Notes: generated by a model not told the origin, from the letters alone. Numbered from the stretch's first letter, positions 26,509 through 37,377 are shown. The stretch: 64,000 nucleotides of DNA from Hyphomonas sp. (GCA_013791775.1 VMTE01000044.1:124001-188000); one strand, 5' to 3'. Program-made: numbers and translations.

Positions 26509-27096
26509 GGCCGGAGGTCTCTCTGATCTTGTGGCAAGCCGCCGCGAGCGCTTCGGGATAGAGGCGGTGTTCTGCGGGCAGGGTGCGCGCGGCGAGGGTG
26601 TCGGCGGTATCATTCGGCAGGATCGGCACGCGGGCCTGCGCGATGATCTCGCCCTCATCGACGCCGGCGCTGACCCAGTGGACGGTGCAACCGGCTTCCG
26701 CGTCGCCCGCGTCGATGGCGCGCTGGTGGGTGTCGAGGCCCTTGTATTTCGGCAGGAGGGAAGGGTGGATGTTGATCATCCGGCCTTCCCAGCGCTTGAC
26801 GAACCAGGGCGTCAGCACACGCATGAAACCGGCCAGCGTGATGATCTCGACACCGGCGCCGCGCAAGGTTGCGTCCACGTGAAACTCGAAGGCTTCGCGG
26901 TCCTTGCCGAAGGCCTTGTGGTCGATGGCAACGGCGGCGATGCCGGCCGCGTCGGCGAATTTGAGGCCGGCGGCGTCCGGCCGGTTTGACAGGACCAGAA
27001 CGGGCTCGGCCGGGAAGGCGGGATCTTCTGCCGCGCGCAACAGGGCTTCCATGTTCGAGCCGCGGCCCGAGATCAGGACCGCGAGCCGCAACCGGC

Positions 27097-27100
<4 letters not shown>
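26501..27100 (-). CDS. purN: Phosphoribosylglycinamide formyltransferase (GART)
   Basis: The 199-residue enzyme formylates GAR with 10-formyl-tetrahydrofolate, the third step of purine synthesis. Typical segments are LAVLISGRGSNMEALL, LSNRPDAAGL, ITLAGFMRVLTPWFV, INIHPSLLPKYKGLDTHQRAIDAGD (the folate-site and catalytic residues) and GCTVHWVSAGVDEGEII. The ATG overlaps the purM stop as ATGA, giving the purM-purN coupling common in alphaproteobacteria. The stop in turn overlaps the next gene's start region. Confidence 0.95.
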
Positions 27101-28122
<1,022 letters not shown>

Positions 28123-28265
28123 CTGATCTGGCCCCAGTGCTTGCCCGAACCGGCGCGTTAGCATGAGGCGGACCAGAGTTCCAGTGAAGGTTCGGAAGTG
28201 AAGCTCGCGGTTTCCGGTTCAGATTGCGCCTGTTAGAAGAAGCCCAACGAAGGAGTTCGCGTTCC

Positions 28266-29279
28266 ATGATTCGACTGCTACTGGCCGCCCTGTTCCTGTC
28301 CCTGGCCGGCGCGGGCGCCGTGCATGCGGACACGCGCGACGTCTATACAATCCACAACATCCCCGTGGACGAGACCGCCGCGACCGTCATCGAGGCCCGT
28401 GAAAAGGCGATGGTTTCGGCGCGCATCACGGCGGCCCGGTTGCTGATCAACAGGATAACCCTTGCCTCCGACCGCGCCGCTGCCGGCGGGGTGGGGGTCG
28501 ATGCCGCGCTGGCGGGGCGGTTTGCAGCCGCCGTGGACGTTGAGGAAGAATCCTCGGGCGCCGGCCGCTACCGGGGCAAGCTGGCGGTGGTGCTGAACCC
28601 GGCGGCGGTGCGCGCACACCTTGATTCGCTGAAGGTTCCCTATCTGGATGCCCAGGCTCCGCTGGCCCTCATGGCGCCGGTCTCGACGGCCGGACAGCAG
28701 GCGGAATGGGCCCTGGCCTTCGGTGAACGCAACCGGGGCGCGCTTGTGCCTTTCGTGACCGCGACCGGCGGGTATTCCGCCTACAGCACCTGGGCTGACC
28801 TGGCGCCCGAAGCGACGCCGCTGAATGCCCGGCGCGGGATCATTTCCGAATTGCAGGGCCGCGACGGCGCCTGGCGGGTCGTCGTCTCGACGGTAACGGC
28901 CACCGGCAACGAGCCGGTCGGCGCCACACCGCCCATGGCGACGTTGGAAGCCGCCGCCGATGCGGTTTCGACCCTGCTCGACGAATCCTGGAAACAGGCC
29001 TCGATCGTGCGCGACGGCTCGCGCACGGATGTGTCCGCCACGGTGCGCTACACCTCGCTGGCCGAGTGGAACACCTTGCGCGGTGCGCTGGCCCGTTCGC
29101 CGCTGGTGTCGGACTTCCGCACCAAGGCGATCGCCCGGGAAGGCGCCATCGTGACCTTCTCCTATGCCGGGGACGAATCGCGCCTGCGCAATGATCTCGT
29201 GCAGCGTGGCGTGACCCTGTCGCGCGAAGACGGTGACCTGACGCTGCGCTCGGCCGTATCGACATCGATCCTGCAGTGA
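28266..29279 (+). CDS. DUF2066 domain-containing secreted protein
   Basis: The 337-residue protein has a signal peptide (MIRLLLAALFLSLAGAGAVHA) and the DUF2066 pattern, including DVYTIHNIPVDETAATVIEAREKAMVSARITAARLLINR at the N-terminus. Function is unknown. In alphaproteobacteria the family typically sits between purM and hdaA, exactly as here. The following hdaA starts with a GTG that overlaps the stop (GTGA), so the two are translated together. It is probably periplasmic or attached to the envelope. Confidence 0.87.
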   Translation: MIRLLLAALFLSLAGAGAVHADTRDVYTIHNIPVDETAATVIEAREKAMVSARITAARLLINRITLASDRAAAGGVGVDAALAGRFAAAVDVEEESSGAGRYRGKLAVVLNPAAVRAHLDSLKVPYLDAQAPLALMAPVSTAGQQAEWALAFGERNRGALVPFVTATGGYSAYSTWADLAPEATPLNARRGIISELQGRDGAWRVVVSTVTATGNEPVGATPPMATLEAAADAVSTLLDESWKQASIVRDGSRTDVSATVRYTSLAEWNTLRGALARSPLVSDFRTKAIAREGAIVTFSYAGDESRLRNDLVQRGVTLSREDGDLTLRSAVSTSILQ

Positions 29280-30007
29280 GTTCCGGCGAACCGGATCCAC
29301 CCCCGCGACCGGCTCAGCCTCTCTTCGGGTTTCCGTCGCCGGCTGCGCAATGGACCGGTCTGGTTCACGGCCCCAACAATGCGGCCGCGCTCCGGATCGC
29401 GGCCCGGCCGGAGGGCTGGGCAACTCCGGTCCTGTGCATCACAGGGCCCGCCAAGTGTGGCCTCAGCTATCTCGCAGCCGCCTGGGCCGTCCGGTTCGAC
29501 GGCGATTTGCTGACGGCGCCGCTGCTGGCGCGGTCCGGCTTGCGGGGCCTCGATGCGCTGGCCGGGCGCCACGTCGCGGTCGATGATGCGGACCTGGTGG
29601 TGGGCCGGCATGACGAAGTCCTGCTGTCGCTGATCAATCTCGTTGCGTCCGGCGGCGGACGGCTGCTGCTGACGGCCCACCGGGCACCCTCGCAGTGGAG
29701 ATCCGTATCGCCGGATCTGAAATCGCGCCTCAATGCCTTGCCGGTCGGGGAAATTGGCCCGCCCGATGACGATGTCCTGCGGGCCCGGCTGCAGGTCGCC
29801 GCCGAGCGCCGGTACCTGCGACTTTCGCCCGAGATACTCAACTATCTGGTGCCCCGGCTCGAACTTGCCTATGAGGCCGTTGAGAACTTCATGGACCGAC
29901 TCAGCGATGCCGTGAGTGAACACGACCGGGCGCCCAGCATGCCGCTGGCCCGGCGCGTGCTGGACCGGATGAGCGAGCCGGATGACGATGACGATGCGGA
30001 AGGGTGA
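29276..30007 (+). CDS. hdaA: DnaA regulatory inactivator HdaA
   Basis: The 243-residue AAA+ protein converts DnaA-ATP to DnaA-ADP together with the sliding clamp, restraining re-initiation. The N-terminus has QPLFGFP (residues 14-20), resembling the QLxLPL clamp-binding motif of Hda. Walker B is VAVDDADLV, and the segment RLLLTAHRAPSQW resembles sensor I. The Walker A site is unusual: GPAKCGLS (residues 57-64) has leucine where the nucleotide-binding lysine should be. An acidic tail (EPDDDDDAEG) ends it. Gene order DUF2066-hdaA-ppk supports the name. Start is GTG, coupled to the previous stop. Confidence 0.88.
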   Translation: MSSGEPDPPPRPAQPLFGFPSPAAQWTGLVHGPNNAAALRIAARPEGWATPVLCITGPAKCGLSYLAAAWAVRFDGDLLTAPLLARSGLRGLDALAGRHVAVDDADLVVGRHDEVLLSLINLVASGGGRLLLTAHRAPSQWRSVSPDLKSRLNALPVGEIGPPDDDVLRARLQVAAERRYLRLSPEILNYLVPRLELAYEAVENFMDRLSDAVSEHDRAPSMPLARRVLDRMSEPDDDDDAEG

Positions 30008-30013
30008 GCCGAC

Positions 30014-32185
30014 ATGGCAGACAGCCAGCAGCGTGTGACCAGGCAGCTGATGAACTCGCCGCAGCGGTTCCTGAACCGCGAGCTGTCCTGGCTGGAGTTC
30101 AACCGGCGTGTGCTGGAAGAGGCCGACAACCGCGCGCATCCGCTGCTCGAGCGCCTGCGGTTCCTGTCCATTTCGGCGAGCAACCTCGATGAATTCGACA
30201 TGGTGCGCTATGCCGGCCTGCGTGAGCAGGTGCGGGCGGGCGTGTCGCGGCTCAGCCAGGACGGGCTGACCCCGGCGCAGCAGGTGGATGCGGTCGAGAT
30301 GGCCGCGTTCAAGCTGATCAGCGATCAGCAGAGCCAATGGCGCGCCCTGAAGGCAGCCATGGAAGACGAGGGCATCTTTGTCCTGAGCCCCGGCGATCTG
30401 ACCAAGCGCGAGCGGGCCGACATCGAGGCGTATTTTCACTCCAACATTTTCCCGGTCCTGACGCCGCTGGCAATTGATCCGGCGCACCCGTTTCCGTTCA
30501 TCCCGAACCTCGGCTTCACCATCGCGTTCGACCTGGAGCCCCTGAGCGGCGGCGAAACGCAGGTCGGCATCGTTCCCATGCCCTCCTTCGTGCGCCGGTT
30601 CATCCGTCTGCCGAAAGGGCAGAAGCCGGGCATCCGTTTCATCGCGCTGGAAGACGTCATCGGCCTGTTCCTGCCGGCGATGTTCCCCGGGTTCAAGGAA
30701 TCGGGGCGTTGCCTGTTCCGCATCGTTCGTGACAGCGATATCGAGATCGAGGAGGAGTCCGAAGACCTCATCCGCGAATTCGAGGTGTTGCTGAAACAGC
30801 GCCGCCGGGGCCGGATCGTCCGCCTGCGGATGCAATCGAGCGCGCCGGAACGGCTGCGCATTTTCATCATGCGAGAGATCGGCGCCGATTCTTCGGACGT
30901 CGTGCTGTATGACGGTATCCTCGGCATGACGCGCCTGTCCGAGCTGATCGTGGATGACCGGCCGGACCTCCTGTTTCCGCCGCACGAGCCGCGCTACCCG
31001 GAACGGATACGCGAGATGGGCGGCGACATACTTGCCGCGATCCGGGCCAAGGACATTCTCGTGCACCATCCGTTCGAGAGCTTCGATGTGGTGGTCGAGT
31101 TCGTGCGCCAGGCGGCGGCAGATCCGCAGGTCGTGGCGATCAAGCAGACGCTCTACCGTACCACCGTCAACTCGCCGATTGTCGGCGCGCTGATCGAGGC
31201 GGCCGAGTCCGGCAAATCCGTTACCGCGCTGGTCGAGATCAAGGCACGGTTTGACGAGGAGGCGAACCTGCGCCTGGCCCGCGATCTTGAGCGGGCGGGT
31301 GTGCAGGTCGTGTACGGATTTATCGAGTACAAGACGCACGCCAAGGTGTCGCTGGTGGTGCGACGTGAGGGCAATGAGCTGCGCACCTATACCCATTTCG
31401 GTACGGGCAACTATCATCCGACCAATGCGCGCATCTACACTGACCTGTCGCTGTTCACCGCCGACCAGGCGCTGGGCCGGGATGCCAATCGGCTGTTCAA
31501 CTACGTCACCGCGAACCGCGAGCCGCCCGAAGTAGCGCCGGAGTTCGAGTCGATCTGCATGGCGCCTGTGAACCTGAAGGAACAGTTGCTCGTGATGATC
31601 GAGGCGGAAGCGGCAGCCGCCAGGAAGAAGAGGCCGAGCGGCATCTGGGCGAAGATGAACTCGCTGGTGGATGGGGACGTGATCGATGCGCTCTACCGGG
31701 CGAGCCAGGCGGGCGTACCGATCCATCTCGTGGTGCGCGGCATCTGCTGCCTCCGGCCGGGCATTGCGGGCCTCTCGGAGAACATCACGGTAAAGAGCAT
31801 CGTCGGGCGCTTCCTGGAACATGCGCGCATGCTGTGCTTCGCCAATGGCGAGGCATTGCCGTCGGCCAATGCCAAGGTGTTCATGTCGTCCGCAGACTGG
31901 ATGCCACGCAATCTGCTGCGGCGGGTCGAAGTGCTGGTGCCGATCCAGAACCCGACCGTGCACCGCCAAGTGATGAACCAGATCATGGTTGCCAACCTGA
32001 ATGATGCAAGCCAGTCCTGGTTGATGCACCCAGACGGCACATATGAACGCCTGGTGAGCGCGACGCCGGAAGCGGCCTTCTCCGCACACGGATATTTCAT
32101 GTCGAATCCAAGTCTTTCCGGCCGGGGCAGCGCGCTGGAGGTGACGTTGCCGCCGCGCCTGTCATTGCCAGAAGGGCCGAGATGA
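30014..32185 (+). CDS. ppk1: Polyphosphate kinase 1
   Basis: The 723-residue enzyme builds inorganic polyphosphate from ATP through a phospho-histidine. Domain order is the N-terminal helical domain (RFLNRELSWLEFNRRVLEEA), a head domain, then two PLD-like catalytic halves. Key segments are HPFESFDVVVEFVRQAA, KQTLYRT, FGTGNYHPTNARIYTDLSLFT (the phosphorylated histidine) and VRGICCLRPGI in the C-terminal domain. It is coupled to ppx by an ATGA overlap, so synthesis and breakdown of polyphosphate are encoded together. Start ATG at 30014, 6 nt after hdaA. Confidence 0.95.
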   Translation: MADSQQRVTRQLMNSPQRFLNRELSWLEFNRRVLEEADNRAHPLLERLRFLSISASNLDEFDMVRYAGLREQVRAGVSRLSQDGLTPAQQVDAVEMAAFKLISDQQSQWRALKAAMEDEGIFVLSPGDLTKRERADIEAYFHSNIFPVLTPLAIDPAHPFPFIPNLGFTIAFDLEPLSGGETQVGIVPMPSFVRRFIRLPKGQKPGIRFIALEDVIGLFLPAMFPGFKESGRCLFRIVRDSDIEIEEESEDLIREFEVLLKQRRRGRIVRLRMQSSAPERLRIFIMREIGADSSDVVLYDGILGMTRLSELIVDDRPDLLFPPHEPRYPERIREMGGDILAAIRAKDILVHHPFESFDVVVEFVRQAAADPQVVAIKQTLYRTTVNSPIVGALIEAAESGKSVTALVEIKARFDEEANLRLARDLERAGVQVVYGFIEYKTHAKVSLVVRREGNELRTYTHFGTGNYHPTNARIYTDLSLFTADQALGRDANRLFNYVTANREPPEVAPEFESICMAPVNLKEQLLVMIEAEAAAARKKRPSGIWAKMNSLVDGDVIDALYRASQAGVPIHLVVRGICCLRPGIAGLSENITVKSIVGRFLEHARMLCFANGEALPSANAKVFMSSADWMPRNLLRRVEVLVPIQNPTVHRQVMNQIMVANLNDASQSWLMHPDGTYERLVSATPEAAFSAHGYFMSNPSLSGRGSALEVTLPPRLSLPEGPR

Positions 32186-33669
32186 GTATTCCCCACCCAC
32201 GCCAGGCCGGCATCATCGATATCGGGTCGAACTCGGTTCGTCTCGTCATCTGTGATGTGCTGGGTGCATCGATCCTGCAGAGTTTCAACGAGAAGGTCAT
32301 GGCGGGCCTCGGCGAAGGGTTGACGAAGACGGGGCATCTGTCGCCGCAGGGGGTGGAGGCGGCTTTGCAGGCGCTCAGCCGCTACCGGGCTATCCTGCGC
32401 GCGCTGAATGTGGACACCTATCAGGCGGTTGCGACGGCGGCCGTGCGGATGGCGGGCGACGGGGCCGACTTTCTCAAGCATGCGGGCAAGGTGCTCGGCC
32501 GGCCGGTGCGCTTGCTCAGCGGCGAGGACGAGGCGCGGCTGTCGGCGCGCGGCGTCGATCTCAGCATCCACAATCCGCAAGGCCTGATCGGCGATCTGGG
32601 CGGCTCCAGCCTCGAGTTCATGCACATTGGCCATGCCGGCGGGTCCGAGGCGGGCGAGAGCCTGATGCTGGGGCCATTGGCGCTGGGCGATGTCGTCAAT
32701 GAACCGAAGGAATTGCGCAAGCGCATCCGGGAGACACTGAAGACAAGCCGGGCTTTGGGCGAGGCGCGCGGGCGGTTCTATGCCGTCGGCGGCGCGTGGA
32801 GGGCCTTTGGCCGGCTGGTGATGGAAATGGAGCGGTATCCCCTGCATGTGCTGCAGGGTTACCAGATCAATCAGGGTCAGGTGGCCCGTGCCGCGAAACT
32901 ATGTGTCGACTCGATGACGAATGCAGCAGCGCGCCAGCAGATCGAGGCGCTGGACAAGCGGCGGGCGCGGTATTTTCCGGTCGCTGCGATCCTGATGGAA
33001 GAGGTGCTGGCGCAGAGTACGCTGGAAGGCGTGACGATCTCGGCGACCGGCGTGCGGGAAGGTGTGCTGCACGACTTGCTCGACATGAAGCTCGAAGATC
33101 CGCTGACGGATGGCATCACGGCGTTTGCCCGCCTTGACCACAATCAGATCGCCTTCGGCCGGGCCTTGCACGATTTCATCTCGCCGGCGCTGGTTCCGCA
33201 GCCGGATCTGTTCGGGTCGCCGGCAGCCGACATCCGCATCGAGAAGGCGGCGTGCATGATGGCCGACAGTGCGGGGCGCTACCATCCCGATCACCGCGCA
33301 GAAATGGCCTATGACCAGGCGCTGCGCGCGCCCTATCTGGGCGTCACCCATGCGGAACGGGCGATGATCGCCTACGCGATCGGTTGCCGGTATGAAAAGG
33401 ACTTCAGACGGCCGGCGGAACATGCCGGGCTGACCACCGATGCGCAGGCCGACCGGGCCCGCCAGATCGGCCTGCTGATGCGCCTCGGCGCGGTTTTCTC
33501 GGGACGCTCGGGTCCGATTCTGAAACGTGTAAAGCTGCGCCGCGAGGGTGACGTGCTGGAACTCGAAGTCGGCAGACGCGACGCTAACCTGATTTCGGAG
33601 ACCGTGGAACGCCGGCTTTCGCAGGCCGCCAGCCAACTGAAATTGAAATCGCGAACGAGCGTTCGGTGA
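32182..33669 (+). CDS. ppx: Exopolyphosphatase / guanosine pentaphosphatase family (Ppx/GppA)
   Basis: The 495-residue protein belongs to the actin-like ASKHA fold of Ppx/GppA. Motifs seen are AGIIDIGSNSVRLVI (phosphate-1), LLSGEDEARLSARGV, GLIGDLGGSSLEFM (phosphate-2) and the C-terminal HD-like helical part (HPDHRAEMAYDQAL). It would trim polyphosphate chains from the ends; activity on pppGpp is also possible in the family. It overlaps ppk1 by 4 nt. A short GC hairpin lies directly after the stop. Confidence 0.92.
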   Translation: MSIPHPRQAGIIDIGSNSVRLVICDVLGASILQSFNEKVMAGLGEGLTKTGHLSPQGVEAALQALSRYRAILRALNVDTYQAVATAAVRMAGDGADFLKHAGKVLGRPVRLLSGEDEARLSARGVDLSIHNPQGLIGDLGGSSLEFMHIGHAGGSEAGESLMLGPLALGDVVNEPKELRKRIRETLKTSRALGEARGRFYAVGGAWRAFGRLVMEMERYPLHVLQGYQINQGQVARAAKLCVDSMTNAAARQQIEALDKRRARYFPVAAILMEEVLAQSTLEGVTISATGVREGVLHDLLDMKLEDPLTDGITAFARLDHNQIAFGRALHDFISPALVPQPDLFGSPAADIRIEKAACMMADSAGRYHPDHRAEMAYDQALRAPYLGVTHAERAMIAYAIGCRYEKDFRRPAEHAGLTTDAQADRARQIGLLMRLGAVFSGRSGPILKRVKLRREGDVLELEVGRRDANLISETVERRLSQAASQLKLKSRTSVR

Positions 33670-33670
33670 A

Positions 33671-33704
33671 CCGCAGGGCGGGTTGAAATCCCGCCCGGCG
33701 GTTT
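33671..33704. terminator. Weak terminator-like hairpin between ppx and rnd
   Basis: CCGC plus GGGCGGG (33671-33682) pairs with CCCGCCC plus GCGG (33690-33701) around a 7-nt loop, then only three T. It separates convergent ppx and rnd, whose coding sequences are 37 nt apart. Confidence 0.45.
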
Positions 33705-33706
33705 GA

Positions 33707-34873
33707 TCAGACGTCGAACAGGCGAACTTGTCCGCCTGCGAATGAAACGGCGAGTTTGCCCGAAAGCAGGGCAATGGCTTTCTTGCCGAACATATCGTAA
33801 CGCCAGCCGGTCATTGCCGCGATATCTTCGCTGGTCTCGCCCCGGGCGATCCGGTCGATGTCCGCCGAGTTGGCGATCAGACGCGGCACGACGTCATTTT
33901 CGTCGCTGACATGCTTGAGCAGGACTTTCAGCAGCTCCGGCGCGCCCGCCGGGATCTGGGCGTTCTGGGCCGGACGGGTCATTTCCGGCGCGTAGCTGTC
34001 CGGCGCGTCGATGGCGGCGCGCACGGCGTCGAGCAGCCCCTGGCCGTGCTTGGAGCGGATGAAACCACTGGGCACCGCGCGCAGCTGGTTGAAGTCGTCT
34101 TCCGAGCGCGGCTTCTGCGCGGCGATCTCCTGGATCGCGTCATCCTTCAGGATGCGGCGGCGCGGCTTGTCGAGTTCCTGCGCCACGCGCTCGCGCCAGG
34201 CGGCAACGGAGACAACCACGGCCGCATAGTCTTTCTTCGGCATGCGCAGTTTCAGGCGCTGCCAAGCGTTCATCGGCTCGGTGTCGTAAGTGGCGGGATC
34301 TTCGAGATCGGACATTTCCTCGCGCACCCAGGTCATCCGGTCGGTGCGTTCCAGTTCGTCGCGCATGATCAGGTAGGCATCGCGCAGGTGGGTCACGTCG
34401 CCGAGGGCGTAGACCAGCTGTTTCTGGCTGAGCGGGCGGCGCATCCAGTCGGTGAACTGGCTCGACTTGTCGATCTGCTTCTTGAGCACGCGCTGGACGA
34501 GGTTGTCGTAGGAAATCGAATCGCCGAAGCCGAGCGCCATGGCGGCGACCTGGGTGTCGAACACCGGGCCGGGCGGGTGGCCGATCAAGCGGTTGAAGAT
34601 CTCGATGTCCTGGCGGGCGGCGTGGAACACCTTGGTCTGCCGGTCGGAGGCGATCAGGTCGAGAAAGGGCCGGATGTCGAGGTCTTCGGCGCGGGGGTCG
34701 ATCAGGCCTTCGACGCCGGGGCCGGAGGCCTGGATCAGACACAATTCCGGCCAGTAGGTCGTTTCCCGGTGGAATTCGGTGTCCACGCAGACGAATTCGG
34801 CTTCGGCAAGACGTCCGCACAGGTCTTCCAGTGCGGACTGCTCAGTGATCGGCGTCAAGGTGTTGTCAGTCAT
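33707..34873 (-). CDS. rnd: Ribonuclease D
   Basis: This 388-residue DEDD-type 3'-5' exonuclease matures tRNA 3' ends. Exonuclease residues are seen in CVDTEFHRETTYWPELCLIQ (motif I, D-x-E), FHAARQDIEIFNRL (motif II) and LVYALGDVTHLRDAYLIM (motif III with its tyrosine). One or two HRDC domains follow (about residues 205-370). The ATG at 34873 is 97 nt from the divergent aspS start. Confidence 0.93.
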   Translation of the reverse strand: MTDNTLTPITEQSALEDLCGRLAEAEFVCVDTEFHRETTYWPELCLIQASGPGVEGLIDPRAEDLDIRPFLDLIASDRQTKVFHAARQDIEIFNRLIGHPPGPVFDTQVAAMALGFGDSISYDNLVQRVLKKQIDKSSQFTDWMRRPLSQKQLVYALGDVTHLRDAYLIMRDELERTDRMTWVREEMSDLEDPATYDTEPMNAWQRLKLRMPKKDYAAVVVSVAAWRERVAQELDKPRRRILKDDAIQEIAAQKPRSEDDFNQLRAVPSGFIRSKHGQGLLDAVRAAIDAPDSYAPEMTRPAQNAQIPAGAPELLKVLLKHVSDENDVVPRLIANSADIDRIARGETSEDIAAMTGWRYDMFGKKAIALLSGKLAVSFAGGQVRLFDV

Positions 34874-34970
34874 TGCTGGGTCGCTTATCGCACCAGCTTG
34901 ACAAAGGCGAGGGGGTCTGTGCCCTACGCCGCTTCTTTCTGTTTGGCCGAGATACCGGAGTTTTCGCCCA

Positions 34971-36794
34971 ATGCACGCCTATCGGACCCACACCTGCGGG
35001 GAATTGCGCAAGTCCCATGTGGGCGAAACCGTCAAATTGTCAGGCTGGCTGCACCGCCGGCGCGACCATGGCGGGGTGATGTTCATTGACCTTCGTGACC
35101 ATTACGGGCTGACCCAGATCGTGTTCAATCCGGGCTCGCCGGGCTTCGAGACGGTCGAGCGCCTGCGGGCCGAGAGCGTGATCACGGTGGAAGGCAAGGT
35201 TGTGGCGCGTGACGCTGACCTCGCTAATGCCAACCTTGCAACCGGTGAGATCGAAATCGTGGGCGGGGCCGTGTCGGTCCAGTCGGAAGCCGCCGAGCTG
35301 CCGATGCCGGTGTTCGGCGACCATTCCTATCCGGAAGATATCCGCCTGAAGCACCGCTACCTCGACCTGCGCCGGGAAGCGCTGCACAAGAACATGGTGC
35401 TGCGTTCGAACGTGATTGCGAGCCTTCGCCGCCGGATGGTGGCCGAGGGGTTCACCGAGTACCAGACGCCGATCCTGACCGCCTCGAGCCCGGAAGGCGC
35501 GCGCGATTTCCTCGTGCCGAGCCGGATGCATCCCGGCGAATTCTACGCGCTGCCGCAGGCGCCGCAGCAGTTCAAGCAGCTGCTGATGGTGTCGGGTTTC
35601 GACCGCTATTTCCAGATCGCGCCCTGTTTCCGCGACGAGGACGCCCGCGCCGACCGCTCGCCGGGCGAATTCTACCAGCTCGATATCGAGATGAGCTTCG
35701 TCACCCAGGAAGACGTGTTCGCAGCGATTGAGCCGGTCATGCGCGGCGTGTTCGAGGAGTTCGCGGACTGGGACGGGAAGGGGCGCGTCGTGGCGCCCGG
35801 GCCGTTCCCGCATATCCCGTACGCCGAGGCGATGCTGAAGTACGGCGTGGACAAGCCGGACCTGCGCAACCCGATCCTTTGTTGCGATGTTTCCGACATT
35901 GCCACCCGCGAGGACGTGACCCTTGCCGTGTTCAAGAAGATTGTGGACGGCGGCGGCATCGTGCGCGCCATTCCGGCGCCGAATACGGGCGAGCAGCCGC
36001 GCAGCTTCTTCGACAAGATGGACGCCTGGGCGAAGAAGGAAATGCAGGCCCCCGGCCTCGGCTATATCCGCTTCGTGGAAGAGGACGGCAAGCTGTCCGG
36101 GACCGGTCCGATCGCCAAGTTCTTTACGCCGGACGCCCTCGCGGCGCTGGCTGCCCGGGCGGGCGTGAAGGCAGGCGACGCGCTGTTCTTCTCGGCCGGT
36201 GACAAGACCGCCGCCGTCAAGCTGCAAGGCCAGGCGCGCATCCGCATCGGCGAAGAACTCGGCCTGATCGAGCCGGGCATTTTCCGCTTCTGCTGGATCG
36301 TCGATTTCCCGATGTATGAATGGGACGAAGACAACAAGTGCGTGGACTTCAGCCACAACCCGTTCTCGATGCCGCAAGGCGGCATGGAAGCGCTGCTGGC
36401 GGCCGATACGGTCGAGAAGCAGCTGGCGCTGAAGGCGTTCCAGTATGACATCGTCTGCAACGGCGTGGAGCTGTCGTCCGGCGCGATCCGGAACCACCGC
36501 CCGGAAATCATGCTCAAGGCGTTCGAACTCGCGGGTAAAGGCCCGAACGTGGTCGAGGAAAAATTCGGCGGCATGCTGAACGCCTTCCGTTTCGGCGCTC
36601 CGCCGCACGGCGGGATCGCGCCGGGCGTAGACCGCATCGTCATGCTGCTGGCCGAGGCCGACAGCTTGCGCGACGTGATCCTGTTCCCGATGAACCAGCA
36701 GGCCCGCGACCTGCTGATGGGCGCCCCGAGCCTCGTGGATGAGCGTCAGCTGAAAGAGTTGAACATCCGGTTGGCGCCGGTGATGAAGAGCTGA
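34971..36794 (+). CDS. aspS: Aspartyl-tRNA synthetase (probably non-discriminating)
   Basis: The 607-residue class IIb synthetase charges tRNA-Asp. It has the N-terminal OB fold ([22 protein letters not shown]), motif 2 ([24 protein letters not shown]), a bacterial GAD insertion and motif 3 ([19 protein letters not shown]). Bacterial-type length (~590-610 aa) fits. Many alphaproteobacterial AspRS also charge tRNA-Asn, which is then amidated by GatCAB; I cannot verify that from this window. Start ATG at 34971. Confidence 0.94.
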   Translation: MHAYRTHTCGELRKSHVGETVKLSGWLHRRRDHGGVMFIDLRDHYGLTQIVFNPGSPGFETVERLRAESVITVEGKVVARDADLANANLATGEIEIVGGAVSVQSEAAELPMPVFGDHSYPEDIRLKHRYLDLRREALHKNMVLRSNVIASLRRRMVAEGFTEYQTPILTASSPEGARDFLVPSRMHPGEFYALPQAPQQFKQLLMVSGFDRYFQIAPCFRDEDARADRSPGEFYQLDIEMSFVTQEDVFAAIEPVMRGVFEEFADWDGKGRVVAPGPFPHIPYAEAMLKYGVDKPDLRNPILCCDVSDIATREDVTLAVFKKIVDGGGIVRAIPAPNTGEQPRSFFDKMDAWAKKEMQAPGLGYIRFVEEDGKLSGTGPIAKFFTPDALAALAARAGVKAGDALFFSAGDKTAAVKLQGQARIRIGEELGLIEPGIFRFCWIVDFPMYEWDEDNKCVDFSHNPFSMPQGGMEALLAADTVEKQLALKAFQYDIVCNGVELSSGAIRNHRPEIMLKAFELAGKGPNVVEEKFGGMLNAFRFGAPPHGGIAPGVDRIVMLLAEADSLRDVILFPMNQQARDLLMGAPSLVDERQLKELNIRLAPVMKS

Positions 36795-36835
36795 CGGCGC
36801 GCCGCCGCGCAGAATCTTCGCGGCGGCCGAAAGAG

Positions 36836-36850
36836 TTAGCAGGTTCTTAA
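36836..36850 (+). promoter_or_regulatory. Possible CtrA-like site TTAG-N7-TTAA
   Basis: TTAG and TTAA separated by exactly 7 nt, one mismatch from the CtrA consensus TTAA-N7-TTAA of Caulobacterales. It is 43 nt after aspS and about 190 nt before the acidic protein gene. No -10/-35 was paired with it, so regulation is a guess. Confidence 0.35.
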
Positions 36851-36894
36851 TCAAGTCTTGCGAATTTCACCCACAGCATGAAGCGAACGGAACC

Positions 36895-36934
36895 GGTTGG
36901 TCTGGCGGAACAAGCCTCGCCAGACACACCAACC
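36895..36934. repeat. Stem-loop in the leader of the acidic protein gene
   Basis: TCTGGCG (36901-36907) pairs with CGCCAGA (36918-36924), extended by GGTTGG (36895-36900) with CCAACC (36929-36934) across a 4-nt bulge. It is about 110 nt before the start codon. No T-run follows; it could be a 5'-UTR structure or the 3' end of the aspS transcript. Confidence 0.5.
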
Positions 36935-37041
36935 GTGCCGTTTCCTGCGAGGGTTGCCGTCGGTCTGCAGGTGGGTTCTCGCTTACCCGGCGAGATCCGC
37001 ATCCAAGTCTGACATCCTGCGAACATCTATGGAGAAAGACT

Positions 37042-37377
37042 ATGTCGCAAACTTCTTATCTGGTTTCGTGCGAAATCCTGTGCGGCGAGGGCAGCGATGG
37101 CGCCCTTGAAGGCAAGGAAGCCGCTTTCCTGATCGTGGCCGTCAACGCGTCGAGCAAAGACGACGCCATGGCGAAGATCGAAGCCGACTTCGAGGACGAA
37201 GGCTACGCGATCAGCGAAGTCGAATGGATTTCGAAAGCGTCCGAAATGGAATGGGAAGACGCGGACGGTGAAGCCGAAGCGAAGGACATTCTCGCCCGCC
37301 TCGCCGAGCTGCCGGACGAAGTCGTCTACGGCACGCTTTACGAATATTCCGACGACGAGGTCAGCGAAGCCGCGTAA
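37042..37377 (+). CDS. Small acidic protein of unknown function
   Basis: The 111-residue product (MSQTSYLVSCEILCGEGSDG...) is strongly acidic, with about a quarter Asp/Glu, and has no signal peptide or membrane segment. The first ~50 residues alternate hydrophobic strands (FLIVAVNASSKDDAMAKIEADFEDEGYAISEVEWI), which suggests a small alpha/beta domain resembling ferredoxin-like folds; the rest is an acidic helix. A well-placed GGAGAAAG ribosome binding site precedes the ATG and a good terminator follows, so it is a real monocistronic gene with its own long leader. I do not recognise the family. Confidence 0.7.
   Translation: MSQTSYLVSCEILCGEGSDGALEGKEAAFLIVAVNASSKDDAMAKIEADFEDEGYAISEVEWISKASEMEWEDADGEAEAKDILARLAELPDEVVYGTLYEYSDDEVSEAA

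Noticed and set aside
29162..32089. 975-codon open frame antisense to ppk1 and neighbours
   Set aside because: GC-rich codon bias leaves the antisense strand without stops; the residues are His/Arg/Gln-rich and match no family, while the sense genes are certain.
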